64,000 nucleotides of DNA from Aerococcus kribbianus (GCF_026805545.1 NZ_JAPRFR010000002.1:124001-188000); one strand, 5' to 3'; counted from the first letter of the stretch, positions 52,020 through 60,887 are shown. A program made the numbers and translations. Notes: generated by a model from the letters alone, not told the origin.

Positions 52020-54782
52020 CTAAATTTCTTGATAATTAGTGTGTGGCAATTGGTCAGAGAATAGCTCGTCGGTTGACAATAAGATAATTTGGTTGTCTAA
52101 GCTACGGTCTGCCAAGAAGCGATAAACATTTTCCTTGTGTTGATCATCGAGATGAGCAAAGGCTTCGTCGATGAAGATAGGCAATTCAACTTGTCCTAAC
52201 TGCGCATTAAGGAAAGCAAAACGCATGGCAATGAATAGTAAGGCTTTTTCACCATGAGAGAGTTGGTCCACTGGCAACCACCCTGTTGCTTCAGAATAAA
52301 TGCGAAGCCCATCTTCACGGTAGGTTAACTTAGTGAAGCGACCATCAGTTAAATCGTTGACATAGCGTACCGCATTACCCATAACCAACTTGTTAGCATC
52401 GCCACCTTCACCCAAGGTTGCTTGTTCAAAAATATCCACAGTAATCTTCCGTGCGGCCCATTCAACTGCCGCTTGCCGGGCTTGTGACCGTGTTTGATCA
52501 TCTTCCGCCACTAAACGAGTCAAGTCATCATTAGAAGAAATGTGATTTAAATCAGCTTGACTTTGCGATATCCGATCCAATAGTTCTTGAATTTCTGTTT
52601 GGTTGCTAGCAATGCTTGCTTTAGCTTGCTCAATTTGTTGGCTTAAGGCTTGGTCTTGATTCAAGAAAGGCAATAAGGATAAATCCAAATGATGGGCTAA
52701 AATGTCAAAACGTTGTTGCTTATCTGCCATAGTCATTTGTTGGTCTAATTTAGCTTGGAGGTCATCCGCATCGCGGGCAGAAAACTGGTCTAAAATAGCT
52801 TGTCGTTCTTGTTTTAATTCGCCAATCGCATGTGCTAGATGCTGAGTCCGATTTTGCCGTTCTTGGTTGGCGAAGTCTTGATAGTCACGCGTTGAACGAG
52901 CTTCACGCCAGGCCAGATAATCATTTTCAAATTGTTGATAGAGACTAGCATCACTGGTCTGACTTTGGCCAATAGTCTCTTGATAGTCTGCCCATAAATG
53001 ATTTTGATCACTTGAAAAACTGTCAGCATCTAAGACTAATTCTAAATCACGAACATCTTGGTCAAGGGTCTTAATTTGATTGACATAGTCTTCCTCAATC
53101 CAAGCGAGACTTTCGATATAGTCTTGACCCCCACGTTCGACCATTAAATTTTCAAGCTCTTCCAAGAACTGGTCTAATTCATCGTCTAAGTGCTCTTTTT
53201 CCACACTATTATCATTTTGCCGGTGCTGAATTGCATCACGTTCTTGCTGGATATCAATAAAATCTAACTCATAGGCCTTGATATCGTCACGATATGCTTT
53301 TTTATCGGATTGGGTCAACCAAGCCCCTACTCCAATAAAGATTACCGCTAGTACAATGGCCATAACACCACTAGCGATAAAGAAGGCGCCATCTAATAAG
53401 AAATAAGCCAGCAATAAGACTAAACCAACTAGGCCCAAGACTAAACCAAAAACAAAGACCCAAGACCGGCCAGGACTTCCCTGTTGACGTAATTCTTGGT
53501 ATTCTTTGCGCAATTCTTTTTCTTCAGCATCAAGATCAGCCAATTCATTTTGTGCGCTAATTGACGCCTGTCCTTGACTGCCTAATAAGCTCCGTCGATT
53601 TTGAATAGCCTTGTATTGTTTTTGCCATTGTTGCCGTTCAGAGTCAGACAATTCTTCAGGCAGTTCGCCAATTTCATCGGCGCCCATGATATGTAAAAGG
53701 CGGTTTTGTTCGTAACGTTTCTTAATCACTTCTTCATTAATATCTTCATTCTTTTGCAAATGATTTCGATAAGCTTTGGCTTGGGCATACATGACATCAC
53801 TATCGGCTTGATGGGTATCCATCCAACCCATACCTTGTTGAGAAACACTTGTGTTTACTTCTGGACCTACATTGCTTTGGGCTTGCTCTTGGTCACTGGC
53901 TTGAAGACTAGCTTGATCAGCTTCTAATTCTTCGAGACGGTTATTGATTTGATACCATTCTTTGGTTAAGTTTTCATCATAATCAACAAAATTAAAACCA
54001 GCAAGCTCTTCTTCTAATTCTTGATATTCACGCAAAGACCCCTCTTGTTGTTTAGCTAGCTCCAACTGTAACTCTTTAGCTTTGACTTGTTCTTGTTGCG
54101 CCCGTAAGTCAGTTAACCGCGCCTTATCTTGGTCTAAACCATTCAAGAGTGTGAAGTAGTTATTTTGGTCTTGGCTAGCACGGTCAATCGCTGATTGGGA
54201 CGCTTCCAAGGCTTGCAATTGTTGGTTAAGAACGGGGCGTTGCCCATTGCCCTTAAAGATTTGCTCCGCCTCTTGCTCTAAGCCAGGTGTGATTTCATTA
54301 AGCACCTTACGTCCAGATACACCTAAACTCATCAAACTCTTAGAAAAGTCTTCTTCATTTTCCCAAACAAAAGCCATTAAGTCTTCTTCTGTGAAGCCAA
54401 AATAATTAAGATAATCTTGTTTACTTAAGCCGTTAAGAAGATCTGAAAAGTCAGACACTGGCACCTTGTCCTTGTCATCAGCTTGCGTCATATAAAGTAA
54501 CTGCTTACCGTTTTTACGGGTCCGTTCAATCACAAGATCGCCATAAATGGTGTCCTTAAGAAAAAGACGGCCCCCGAAATGATTATCTGGGTTAATATCA
54601 TAGTCCCGCTGTCCCTTACGTCGCAAATTAGGAAAGCCAAACAATATGCTAAGTACAAAGCTCATCAAGGTCGATTTCCCTGATCCATTTGGCCCTGTGA
54701 TGACATTAAGTTCAGGCCCTAAGTGAACCGTCTTATCGACCCACTTACCATAACCAAAAATTTCAATCTTTGTTATTTTCAT
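52020..54782 (-). CDS. yhaN: AAA family ATPase YhaN (SMC/Rad50-like)
   Basis: 920 residues from the ATG at 54782 (GGAGGGGATGAAACG); a 17-codon longer reading lies inside yhaO. It resembles Rad50/SbcC. Walker A in ELNVITGPNGSGKSTLMSFV; long coiled-coil arms rich in Q, L, E and D; a double transmembrane-like hairpin in the middle (about 450-500, FGLVLGLVGLVLLLAYFLLD and VMAIVLAVIFIGVGAWL), which is characteristic of YhaN; then signature LSHGEKALLFIAMRFA and Walker B LPIFIDEAFAHLD. It is paired with the nuclease YhaO; probably a membrane-linked DNA-processing complex. Confidence 0.92.
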   Translation of the reverse strand: MKITKIEIFGYGKWVDKTVHLGPELNVITGPNGSGKSTLMSFVLSILFGFPNLRRKGQRDYDINPDNHFGGRLFLKDTIYGDLVIERTRKNGKQLLYMTQADDKDKVPVSDFSDLLNGLSKQDYLNYFGFTEEDLMAFVWENEEDFSKSLMSLGVSGRKVLNEITPGLEQEAEQIFKGNGQRPVLNQQLQALEASQSAIDRASQDQNNYFTLLNGLDQDKARLTDLRAQQEQVKAKELQLELAKQQEGSLREYQELEEELAGFNFVDYDENLTKEWYQINNRLEELEADQASLQASDQEQAQSNVGPEVNTSVSQQGMGWMDTHQADSDVMYAQAKAYRNHLQKNEDINEEVIKKRYEQNRLLHIMGADEIGELPEELSDSERQQWQKQYKAIQNRRSLLGSQGQASISAQNELADLDAEEKELRKEYQELRQQGSPGRSWVFVFGLVLGLVGLVLLLAYFLLDGAFFIASGVMAIVLAVIFIGVGAWLTQSDKKAYRDDIKAYELDFIDIQQERDAIQHRQNDNSVEKEHLDDELDQFLEELENLMVERGGQDYIESLAWIEEDYVNQIKTLDQDVRDLELVLDADSFSSDQNHLWADYQETIGQSQTSDASLYQQFENDYLAWREARSTRDYQDFANQERQNRTQHLAHAIGELKQERQAILDQFSARDADDLQAKLDQQMTMADKQQRFDILAHHLDLSLLPFLNQDQALSQQIEQAKASIASNQTEIQELLDRISQSQADLNHISSNDDLTRLVAEDDQTRSQARQAAVEWAARKITVDIFEQATLGEGGDANKLVMGNAVRYVNDLTDGRFTKLTYREDGLRIYSEATGWLPVDQLSHGEKALLFIAMRFAFLNAQLGQVELPIFIDEAFAHLDDQHKENVYRFLADRSLDNQIILLSTDELFSDQLPHTNYQEI

Positions 54783-54786
54783 CGTT

Positions 54787-56061
54787 TCATCCCCTCCGCT
54801 GTTCTTGATTTTGACTTGCTTGTTCCAACACAATCAGCTCACGGACCCGGTCCAAGACATCCGTTTGGAAGTCTTGCGAATCAAGACGTGTCGCCATTTG
54901 CTGTTGCCACTGACAATTTTTAGTCAAATCAGTGATTGCGGCTTGGAATACTTCTTCATCATGATAACGGTCGTAGGCAGCTTTGAGCGCATCATTAAAG
55001 GCACGCGATGCAGACCACTGAGCTTGACTAGAGACATCTAATTTTAGGTCAGCCAAATAAACTTTTTCTTGGCGGCTGGCATTCTGGTTGTTTAGACTCC
55101 ATTGCAACTGTTCTAGTAATTCATTGGCATAGTTATGCCACCAGTATAGTGTTTCTTCATCACCATTAGATTGGAAACGCAAGCGTCCAATAAGATTAAG
55201 CCCCTCTTCCTTGGCATACATAATTTGTTCGTGAAGACCACGTTCAATTTGGTCACGTAAGGCTTCCAAAGAAGTGATTGGCTGCAATTCTTTGACTGTT
55301 TCAATAAATTGCCAGTCACTAGACTCAATAAACTCAAGTTCTGCTTTTTGTCCCACTTGTAAAGAAACGAGCAAGGCCCCTTTAGGCCCTAATTCTTTGA
55401 AATTGGCGCCTTGAATGTTACCAGGATAATAGGTTGGTGGGTTGGCAGACAACTGTTGACGTTGGTGAATATGACCTAGAGCCCAATAATCGTAACCATG
55501 TTGTCGTAATTCTGCTAGGTTAAACGGTGCATATTGTTTTCCCGCTGATTTGCGCGACATATCGCCATGGTAAACGCCAATATGGAAGTCAACTTCTCCT
55601 TGGCGGTCAGGAAAATGCCCCATTTGTGAGTCTTCAATCCAGCGCTTATCATATGAAAAACCAGATATAGCCACTTGGTCTCCATTAGTACTCTCATAGA
55701 TAAAAGTTGTGCCATCACTAGCAAAAACATTGACGTTATCAGGTAATTGTAAACGATGGCTAGGATCTTTGACATAATCATGGTTACCATAGCTCAAATA
55801 AACAGGGATATTAGCTGTAGCTAAACGTTCCATTTCCCGTTCAAAAAAGAACTGAGCCTTCAATGAGGCACGCTCACCATCATAAGCATCCCCAGCTATA
55901 ATCATGAAGTCAACTTGTTCATTAATCGCTGTATCCACTAGACGTTGAAAGGATTCAGCAGTAGCTAATGACAAGTTTTGCGCCAAATTACTGTCTTTGG
56001 CTGCGATTTTATTAAATGTCTGATCTAAATGGAGATCAGCAGTATGTACAAAACGAATCAT
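54787..56061 (-). CDS. yhaO: DNA repair exonuclease YhaO (Mre11/SbcD-like metallophosphoesterase)
   Basis: 424 residues. Phosphoesterase motifs: HTADLHLDQTF (DxH), IIAGDAYDGERAS (GDxxD-like), YGNHDYVKDPSH (GNHD), GVYHGDMS and WALGHIHQRQQL (GHxH). The start is the ATG after AGGAGAGATAGAA; upstream in-frame sequence is not conserved. Its stop is 4 bp before yhaN, so the two are coupled like SbcD/SbcC. Confidence 0.93.
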   Translation of the reverse strand: MIRFVHTADLHLDQTFNKIAAKDSNLAQNLSLATAESFQRLVDTAINEQVDFMIIAGDAYDGERASLKAQFFFEREMERLATANIPVYLSYGNHDYVKDPSHRLQLPDNVNVFASDGTTFIYESTNGDQVAISGFSYDKRWIEDSQMGHFPDRQGEVDFHIGVYHGDMSRKSAGKQYAPFNLAELRQHGYDYWALGHIHQRQQLSANPPTYYPGNIQGANFKELGPKGALLVSLQVGQKAELEFIESSDWQFIETVKELQPITSLEALRDQIERGLHEQIMYAKEEGLNLIGRLRFQSNGDEETLYWWHNYANELLEQLQWSLNNQNASRQEKVYLADLKLDVSSQAQWSASRAFNDALKAAYDRYHDEEVFQAAITDLTKNCQWQQQMATRLDSQDFQTDVLDRVRELIVLEQASQNQEQRRG

Positions 56062-56195
56062 TTCTATCTCTCCTATCGTGTAGAGTCCCACCTTATATTT
56101 TAACACATAGGGCTAGAAAAGCGGACTCTTAGCCTCACTTGTTATCTGATTTTAACCAAAAATCGCTAGAGACATCGTTTGACTTTCCGGTATAA

Positions 56196-56267
56196 GAAAA
56201 AGACCCGCTAGAAGCAACTTAACATAGTGGTAGACACTACTGTCAAAATTAGCTAGTTTAGCGGGTC
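56196..56267 (-). terminator. Long nested-hairpin terminator after the YheA-like gene
   Basis: GACCCGCTA/TAGCGGGTC (56202-56210 with 56259-56267), followed on the minus strand by TTTTTC. The 48-nt loop itself holds a TAGTG/CACTA arm. It ends the minus-strand unit before yhaO. Confidence 0.75.
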
Positions 56268-56292
56268 CTATCTCAATTTAATCAGTGATGAT

Positions 56293-56661
56293 TTATTGGT
56301 CTTGCTCTTGATCTTGGTTAGCAGCTTGATAGACTTCACGGATTGGGCGAGTCACTGCAGCGTTGATGTCTTCAACCAATTGATTTAATTGTTTTTCTTT
56401 GTTTAATAAATTAGCAATGATGTCATTTTCTTCCATTTGTTTTTGCAATTCTTGAGCTTTGGTCACGTCTTCTTCAGACATTTCTTGGCCCATTTGCATT
56501 TTCATCTGCAAATCAGCTTGCATCTTACGGAAGTCATCATAATATTTGTGGGCTGTTTCATCAGCAGCAACAGCTTCCATTGCTTGTGATAATTCAGTGT
56601 AAACGTCTTGTTCACGAATTTGTTTCTCTAAATCATTGATAGTATCATAAATATTTGCCAT
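56293..56661 (-). CDS. YlbF/YmcA-type protein (UPF0342, YheA-like)
   Basis: 122 residues, all-helical: MANIYDTINDLEKQIREQ start, DETAHKYYDDFRKMQADLQ and LLNKEKQLNQLVEDINAAV. This is the Com_YlbF/UPF0342 pattern (YheA in Bacillus). YlbF and YmcA relatives act with YaaT on RNA processing, but YheA itself is uncharacterised. GTAAAGGAGTGTTTAG sets the start. The tail is glutamine-rich. It lies 73 bp after the PBP gene and may be co-transcribed. Confidence 0.88.
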   Translation of the reverse strand: MANIYDTINDLEKQIREQDVYTELSQAMEAVAADETAHKYYDDFRKMQADLQMKMQMGQEMSEEDVTKAQELQKQMEENDIIANLLNKEKQLNQLVEDINAAVTRPIREVYQAANQDQEQDQ

Positions 56662-56734
56662 CTAAACACTCCTTTACAATGTCCTTAATATAACATGTTT
56701 ATTCATAAATGAAAACCAATAACCCGTTAAGAGC

Positions 56735-58843
56735 TTAACCCGTTTGACCAAATAAGCCATCTAGGAAATCACGACCGCCTTCGAAAATTCGGTCAATAAT
56801 TCCTGGCTCTGAATCTGATGATTCCTCACTAGTATCACTGGAATCAGAAGACTCTGGATCTTCATAGTTTTGTGAGGCTTCATATAGGGCCTTAGCCGAT
56901 TCAACTTGGAAAGGTGTATTCGGACTAACCGCCACAACTTGATCGAGTATCGTTCGCGTCACCTCATAAGATGAACTTGGGGAATAAGCCCAAAGATAGT
57001 TTTCTTGATTGGTTTCATCAAAACCAAACCATGACACCGAAACAAAATCAGGTGTATAGGCCACATGCCACTGGTCATTAACTCCATCTTCAACGCCATC
57101 AACCGAAATCTCTACTGTACCAGTTTTACCTGCTAGCTCAACGCCATCTGGTTCCACACTGGCACCAGTGCCTCCTTCATCATAAGTCGCCTGCAAGATT
57201 GATGTCATTTCATTGGCGACATCAGCCGACACCGCTTGATTTTGTTGGGGTTTTTGTTCCTCCACAATGACATTTACATCTGAATCTTCAATCCGGCTAA
57301 TGAAATAGGCTTGTGAGCGAACCCCTTTATTATCAAAGGCCGTATAAGCAGAAGCCACTTCTACAGGGGTCACTCCCTTACTCAAACCACCTAAAGCAGA
57401 AGATAAATTCATATCTGCATCACTATAAGGAATGCCAAAACCCTCCAAGGTCTTCATTGTCTTATTAACGCCTAGTTCATTCATTAACCAAACCGCTGAT
57501 GTATTTTTACTCTTAGCCACAGCATCCCAAAGCATGATTTCACCTTGGGTTTGGTAGTCAGCATTTTGTGGTGTATAGTCATCGGCACCATATGATTTGA
57601 CCTCATCTGGCAAAATATCATTCGCAGAATAGCCATTAGCCAAAGCAGTCGCATAAACATTGAGTGGCTTAATCACGGAGCCAGGTTGCCTGTACATTTG
57701 TGTGGCTCGGTTGAAGCCACGGAAGTTATGACCACCAGTTCCTCCGACAGTAGCAAGAACGCCTCCAGTATAAGGATCCATAATAACCGTTGCTGATTGA
57801 GAAATCTCTCCAGAAGGTGCCATTGGAAAGAGGTCCGTTTGATTGTAGACGTCTTGAACTTGCTCCTGGTAGGCAGAATTAAGGGTAGTATAAATCCGGT
57901 AGCCCTTATTCATCAATTCTTCTTCAGAAATGCCAAATTTATTGATGGCTTCCTCAATCACCGCATCGAAATAATAAGGATATTGATAAGCATCATTATC
58001 AATAGGGTTATTTTGTTGGGGCATATCAGTATAAATTGCCGCATTCGCCTGTTCACCACTGATAAAACCATTATTGGCCATGGTTTCTAGAACCAGATTA
58101 CGTCGTTCGAGTGTAGCATCATAATCGTCAACAGGATTATAGACACTAGGTCCCTTCACTGCTCCAGCTAACACAGCCCCTTCAGGCAATTCCAGATCCT
58201 GGGCAGATTTACCAAAATATTTTTGACTAGCGTCCTCTACTCCGTAAACCCCATTACCGAAATAAGAATTATTCAAATACATCTCTAAAATTTGATCCTT
58301 GGTGAAATGTTTTTCAACTTCTAAGGATAAAAAGAGTTCCTTAAACTTCCGCAAGAGGGTTTGGTCATTAGTTAGAAAAGCATTCTTAACTAATTGTTGG
58401 GTGATAGTTGATCCCCCACCCACAATTTGACCACCATGAAGCACGTAGCCAAATGCGGCCCGACCAATTCCAATAACATCAAAACCGGGATGTTGATAGA
58501 AACGCTTGTCTTCAGTGGAGATAAGCGCCGTTTGCATTTCTGAGCTAATGGCATCCAGAGAAACGTAAGTCCCGTGATTAGAAGCGAGTTCTCCAGCTAG
58601 ATTATTTTCTTGGTCATAAATTTCAGTAGTTTCTTGAAGTTGTTCTTGTAAATTAGAAACATCTGTCATCTTGGCTGAAACCACTAAATAGCTCTCAAAG
58701 ACAAATGCAAATAAAAGCACCGCAAAAATGATCCACCGTGTCAAGTACCATTTCTTCCAATAATATTTGAATTTCTCCCAGGCAGTCATTTGCTCCCAGG
58801 GTTTTTGTTTAAAGGTGCGGGCTTGCCGCTTTTCCTTAGTCAT
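56735..58843 (-). CDS. Class A penicillin-binding protein (transglycosylase/transpeptidase)
   Basis: Polymerises and cross-links peptidoglycan. 702 residues: short cytoplasmic N-terminus, one transmembrane segment (about 38-58), GT51 domain (ISTEDKRFYQHPGFD, GGSTITQQLVKNAFL, EMYLNNSYFGNGVYG), then the transpeptidase with the serine motif PGSVIKP, SKN in AKSKNTSAVW, and KTG in LAGKTGTVEIS. The C-terminus is a serine/aspartate-rich tail followed by a short amphipathic stretch. In Bacillus pbpF lies some genes from yhaMNO, so it is probably a PbpF/PBP2a relative. ATG at 58843 (AGGTAATGTTT) is chosen; 58849 is also possible. Confidence 0.94.
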   Translation of the reverse strand: MTKEKRQARTFKQKPWEQMTAWEKFKYYWKKWYLTRWIIFAVLLFAFVFESYLVVSAKMTDVSNLQEQLQETTEIYDQENNLAGELASNHGTYVSLDAISSEMQTALISTEDKRFYQHPGFDVIGIGRAAFGYVLHGGQIVGGGSTITQQLVKNAFLTNDQTLLRKFKELFLSLEVEKHFTKDQILEMYLNNSYFGNGVYGVEDASQKYFGKSAQDLELPEGAVLAGAVKGPSVYNPVDDYDATLERRNLVLETMANNGFISGEQANAAIYTDMPQQNNPIDNDAYQYPYYFDAVIEEAINKFGISEEELMNKGYRIYTTLNSAYQEQVQDVYNQTDLFPMAPSGEISQSATVIMDPYTGGVLATVGGTGGHNFRGFNRATQMYRQPGSVIKPLNVYATALANGYSANDILPDEVKSYGADDYTPQNADYQTQGEIMLWDAVAKSKNTSAVWLMNELGVNKTMKTLEGFGIPYSDADMNLSSALGGLSKGVTPVEVASAYTAFDNKGVRSQAYFISRIEDSDVNVIVEEQKPQQNQAVSADVANEMTSILQATYDEGGTGASVEPDGVELAGKTGTVEISVDGVEDGVNDQWHVAYTPDFVSVSWFGFDETNQENYLWAYSPSSSYEVTRTILDQVVAVSPNTPFQVESAKALYEASQNYEDPESSDSSDTSEESSDSEPGIIDRIFEGGRDFLDGLFGQTG

Positions 58844-58992
58844 AAACATTACCTACTTTAAATTTTTTGTCTCTATCCTATTTTAGCAAAGTTTGCTGAT
58901 TTTGAATCAAACGGCAGACCGATTTAATAATTACTTAACCATCATTTAATATGATGGTAGTTAATTGATCTAAGAATAAAACGTCGAACCCT

Positions 58993-59505
58993 TTAGTCTA
59001 ATTTATCATTAGCATAATGGTGTTGTCGTTCCAACTGGTTGAAGTTTTGCTGACGAAGAACTTCATAGATTACTATGGCAGCAGTGTTTGATAGATTCAA
59101 ACTCCGTACATGGCGGTCATCCATAGGTAAGCGTAAGCACTTTTCAGAATTGGCGCGCATGAAAGCTTCAGGTAACCCCGTTGTTTCCTTACCAAACATA
59201 AAGAAAAGATCCTCATCGTTTGGATTAGAAAAATCTGGGTCAGAATAGGTTTGATGTGAAAACTTAGAAATTAAATACAGACGCCGGTTCCCTAAATAGG
59301 CCATAAAATCGTCTAAGCTTTGATGATAAGTGATATCAACATTATCCCAGTAATCGAGTCCAGCTCGTTTTAAATATTTATCATTGGTTTTAAAACCCAA
59401 GGGCTCAATTAAATGGAGGTGAGTGTCCGTGGCCGCACAAGTTCGGGAAATGTTACCAGTGTTAGCGGGTATTTCGGGTTCAAATAATACAATATGGTTT
59501 GTCAT
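58993..59505 (-). CDS. trmL: tRNA (cytidine(34)-2'-O)-methyltransferase
   Basis: SPOUT-class methyltransferase for the wobble base of tRNA-Leu. 170 residues from the ATG after GAGAGGAAAGATAAG: HIVLFEPEIPANTGNISRTC, then LFFMFGKETTGLPEAFM and the knot segment RSLNLSNTAAIVIYEVLRQ. An in-frame start 9 codons upstream would lie on that ribosome site. Confidence 0.95.
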   Translation of the reverse strand: MTNHIVLFEPEIPANTGNISRTCAATDTHLHLIEPLGFKTNDKYLKRAGLDYWDNVDITYHQSLDDFMAYLGNRRLYLISKFSHQTYSDPDFSNPNDEDLFFMFGKETTGLPEAFMRANSEKCLRLPMDDRHVRSLNLSNTAAIVIYEVLRQQNFNQLERQHHYANDKLD

Positions 59506-59582
59506 CTTATCTTTCCTCTCTAAATACTTCATTACTATAATTGAAAGCTAAGTGTTTGTAAAGGCGTTGTTATCTTAATATG

Positions 59583-59621
59583 ACAACAAAAATAGTCTGC
59601 CTATAAAAGAATTAAGCAGAC
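59583..59621 (-). terminator. Terminator of GNAT gene
   Basis: GTCTGC/GCAGAC (59595-59600 with 59616-59621), then TATTTTTG on the minus strand. It lies 47 bp past the stop. Confidence 0.6.
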
Positions 59622-59668
59622 CATTAAAATTTTAAATAGATTTTATATCAGTTAGGTTAGCTAACGTT

Positions 59669-60214
59669 TTATCTATCTGATTTCAGGATAGCGTAATGAT
59701 TCATATCAATTAATTGGCCATACAGGAGTCGACTCGAACGCGCACACCCTTCTAAACGAAAGTCACACCGCTTGGCTAGCGCATTGCTAGGTAAATTATC
59801 CACTGCTGCGTGAATTTCTAAACGATTGAGTCCCATTTGCTTAAAAGCCAAATTCACTAAGTGATTAACTGCCACAGTCATTAATCCCTGCCCTGTCACT
59901 GAAGAATGTAACCAATAGCCAATTTCAGCTGATTGCGTCTGCCAATTAATACAGTGCAAATCAATACAGCCAACAATTTTATCTTGGTAAGCCAGAAAAT
60001 ATAAACGATCGGTATTAGCCGCAATGCCTTGTAATTTGCTCTTAATATAGTTCTCTTCGTCGGATACTTTTTGGGTGGCATCAATGAAATCTAAATATGA
60101 ACGCAAATGGTGTCGGTCTGAATTGATTAAGGCAAAGACTTCACTGGCCATAGAGATGTCCGGATAGAGTAAATAAATGTCTTGACCTAAGTCTTGTTTG
60201 AAATAGTTTTCCAT
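59669..60214 (-). CDS. GNAT family N-acetyltransferase (RimJ/RimL-like)
   Basis: 181 residues: KIVGCIDLHCINWQTQSAEI and GYWLHSSVTGQGLMTVAV, the acetyl-CoA loop region (VTGQGLM in place of RGQG), and NRLEIHAAVDNLPSNALAKR typical of RimL-like proteins acting on a protein or small amine. Substrate unknown. ATG after GAGGGGGAATTGGG. Promoter and structured repeats lie directly upstream. Confidence 0.88.
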   Translation of the reverse strand: MENYFKQDLGQDIYLLYPDISMASEVFALINSDRHHLRSYLDFIDATQKVSDEENYIKSKLQGIAANTDRLYFLAYQDKIVGCIDLHCINWQTQSAEIGYWLHSSVTGQGLMTVAVNHLVNLAFKQMGLNRLEIHAAVDNLPSNALAKRCDFRLEGCARSSRLLYGQLIDMNHYAILKSDR

Positions 60215-60243
60215 CCCCAATTCCCCCTCGCTAGTTTTGGTCA

Positions 60244-60253
60244 ATTATAGCAT
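60244..60253 (-). promoter_or_regulatory. GNAT gene extended -10 element
   Basis: Minus-strand ATGCTATAAT, about 30 nt before the ATG. The repeat array starts 15 bp further upstream, so the -35 region lies at the array edge. Confidence 0.6.
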
Positions 60254-60267
60254 AATAGCTACTAAAA

Positions 60268-60390
60268 GAGGATGTGAGTCAATCGCAGTAAGGGACGGAC
60301 CATATCGGAAGGAGTCAAAAAATGGTGAAAGCCATTTTTGATGGCTCATTCAGAAATAGACGTCGGCCCCGTGATTGCAAGCTCAACTAA
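60268..60390 (+). repeat. Nested-hairpin element, copy D (diverged)
   Basis: It starts GGATGTGAGTCAATCGC and ends AAGCTCAACTAA. Pairs: CAATC/GATTG at the ends, a GGGAC..GGAC/GTC..GGCCCC arm, and a near-perfect inner hairpin TCAAAAAATGG/CCATTTTTGA. Same plan as copy B with different sequence. Confidence 0.6.
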
Positions 60391-60520
60391 AGGGTGTGAT
60401 GAAAAGCGGTAGGACGGAATCGTTGGACCAAAAGACTGTAGATAACGACTAGCTATCAAAGACTTTTGGGAAACGCATGTCAGTCCTGCTTTTCAGAACC
60501 CGACTGATGAATAGACAGAG
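60391..60520 (+). repeat. Nested-hairpin element, copy C
   Basis: It starts AGGGTGTGATGAAAAGCGG. Pairs: GAAAAGC/GCTTTTC, GGAC/GTCC, CGTT/AACG, CCAAAAG/CTTTTGG and a short inner GATA/TATC arm. Against copy B three pairs are exchanged on both sides at once (C-G to G-C, A-T to G-C, C-G to G-C). Confidence 0.8.
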
Positions 60521-60578
60521 AGTATCCAAACAGCTTTAGGAAACAGTCGAAGGAGCTGCATTTCAGAACTCGACAAAA
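60521..60578 (+). repeat. 3' fragment of a nested-hairpin element
   Basis: CTTTAGGAAACAGTC and TTTCAGAACTCGAC correspond to the last third of copy C (CTTTTGGGAAACG and TTTCAGAACCCGAC). The 5' arms are missing. Confidence 0.55.
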
Positions 60579-60713
60579 AGGGTGTGACAAAAGTCGCTAA
60601 GAACAGAAGCCTTGGACCAAAACACGAAAGATGGCAAACAGCCATCTGAGAGCTTTTGGGAAAGGCAGTCTGTTCTGACTTTTGGCCCCCGACTAGAAGG
60701 ATGAGATGAAAAC
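60579..60713 (+). repeat. Nested-hairpin element, copy B
   Basis: The best-formed copy. Pairs in order: CAAAAGTC/GACTTTTG, GAACAGA/TCTGTTC, CCTT/AAGG, CCAAAA/TTTTGG, GATGGC/GCCATC, all nested on one axis. About 90% like copy A at 37081. Confidence 0.85.
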
Positions 60714-60730
60714 GTATAACTAGGTTAAAT

Positions 60731-60762
60731 CGAAAAGACTGGAACTTTTGTCCCAGTCTCTA
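60731..60762 (-). terminator. Terminator-like hairpin closing the tiny-ORF unit
   Basis: AGACTGG/CCAGTCT (60736-60742 with 60753-60759) with loop GACAAAAGT on the minus strand, then TTTTCG. The loop resembles those of the terminators at 14825 and 15448. Confidence 0.5.
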
Positions 60763-60794
60763 GGTTATTGTTATCAAAATAGTCGACAGTAACG

Positions 60795-60830
60795 CTAGTC
60801 ACGCGAGATACGGGCATAATTTTCAGCCAT
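60795..60830 (-). CDS. Tiny ORF, 11 codons (MAENYARISRD)
   Basis: ATG preceded by AAAGGAG (12-nt spacer), ending TAG. It may be a translated micropeptide or chance; no homologue is recognised. It follows the 12-codon ORF after a short gap. Confidence 0.2.
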   Translation of the reverse strand: MAENYARISRD

Positions 60831-60848
60831 TTGGATCACTACTCCTTT

Positions 60849-60887
60849 CTATTCTTCGGTTGGGATGTTTTCAAAATAGAATGTCAT
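60849..60887 (-). CDS. Tiny ORF, 12 codons (MTFYFENIPTEE)
   Basis: ATG preceded by AAAGGCGGTG, ending TAG at the start of the next ribosome site. It overlaps the stop of the 28-codon ORF (CTATGA). No homologue recognised. Confidence 0.2.
   Translation of the reverse strand: MTFYFENIPTEE

Noticed and set aside
60268-60713. Repeat array considered as an insertion sequence or CRISPR
   Set aside because: No transposase frame, no uniform repeat length and no unique spacers; copies are 120-135 bp with internal stems.
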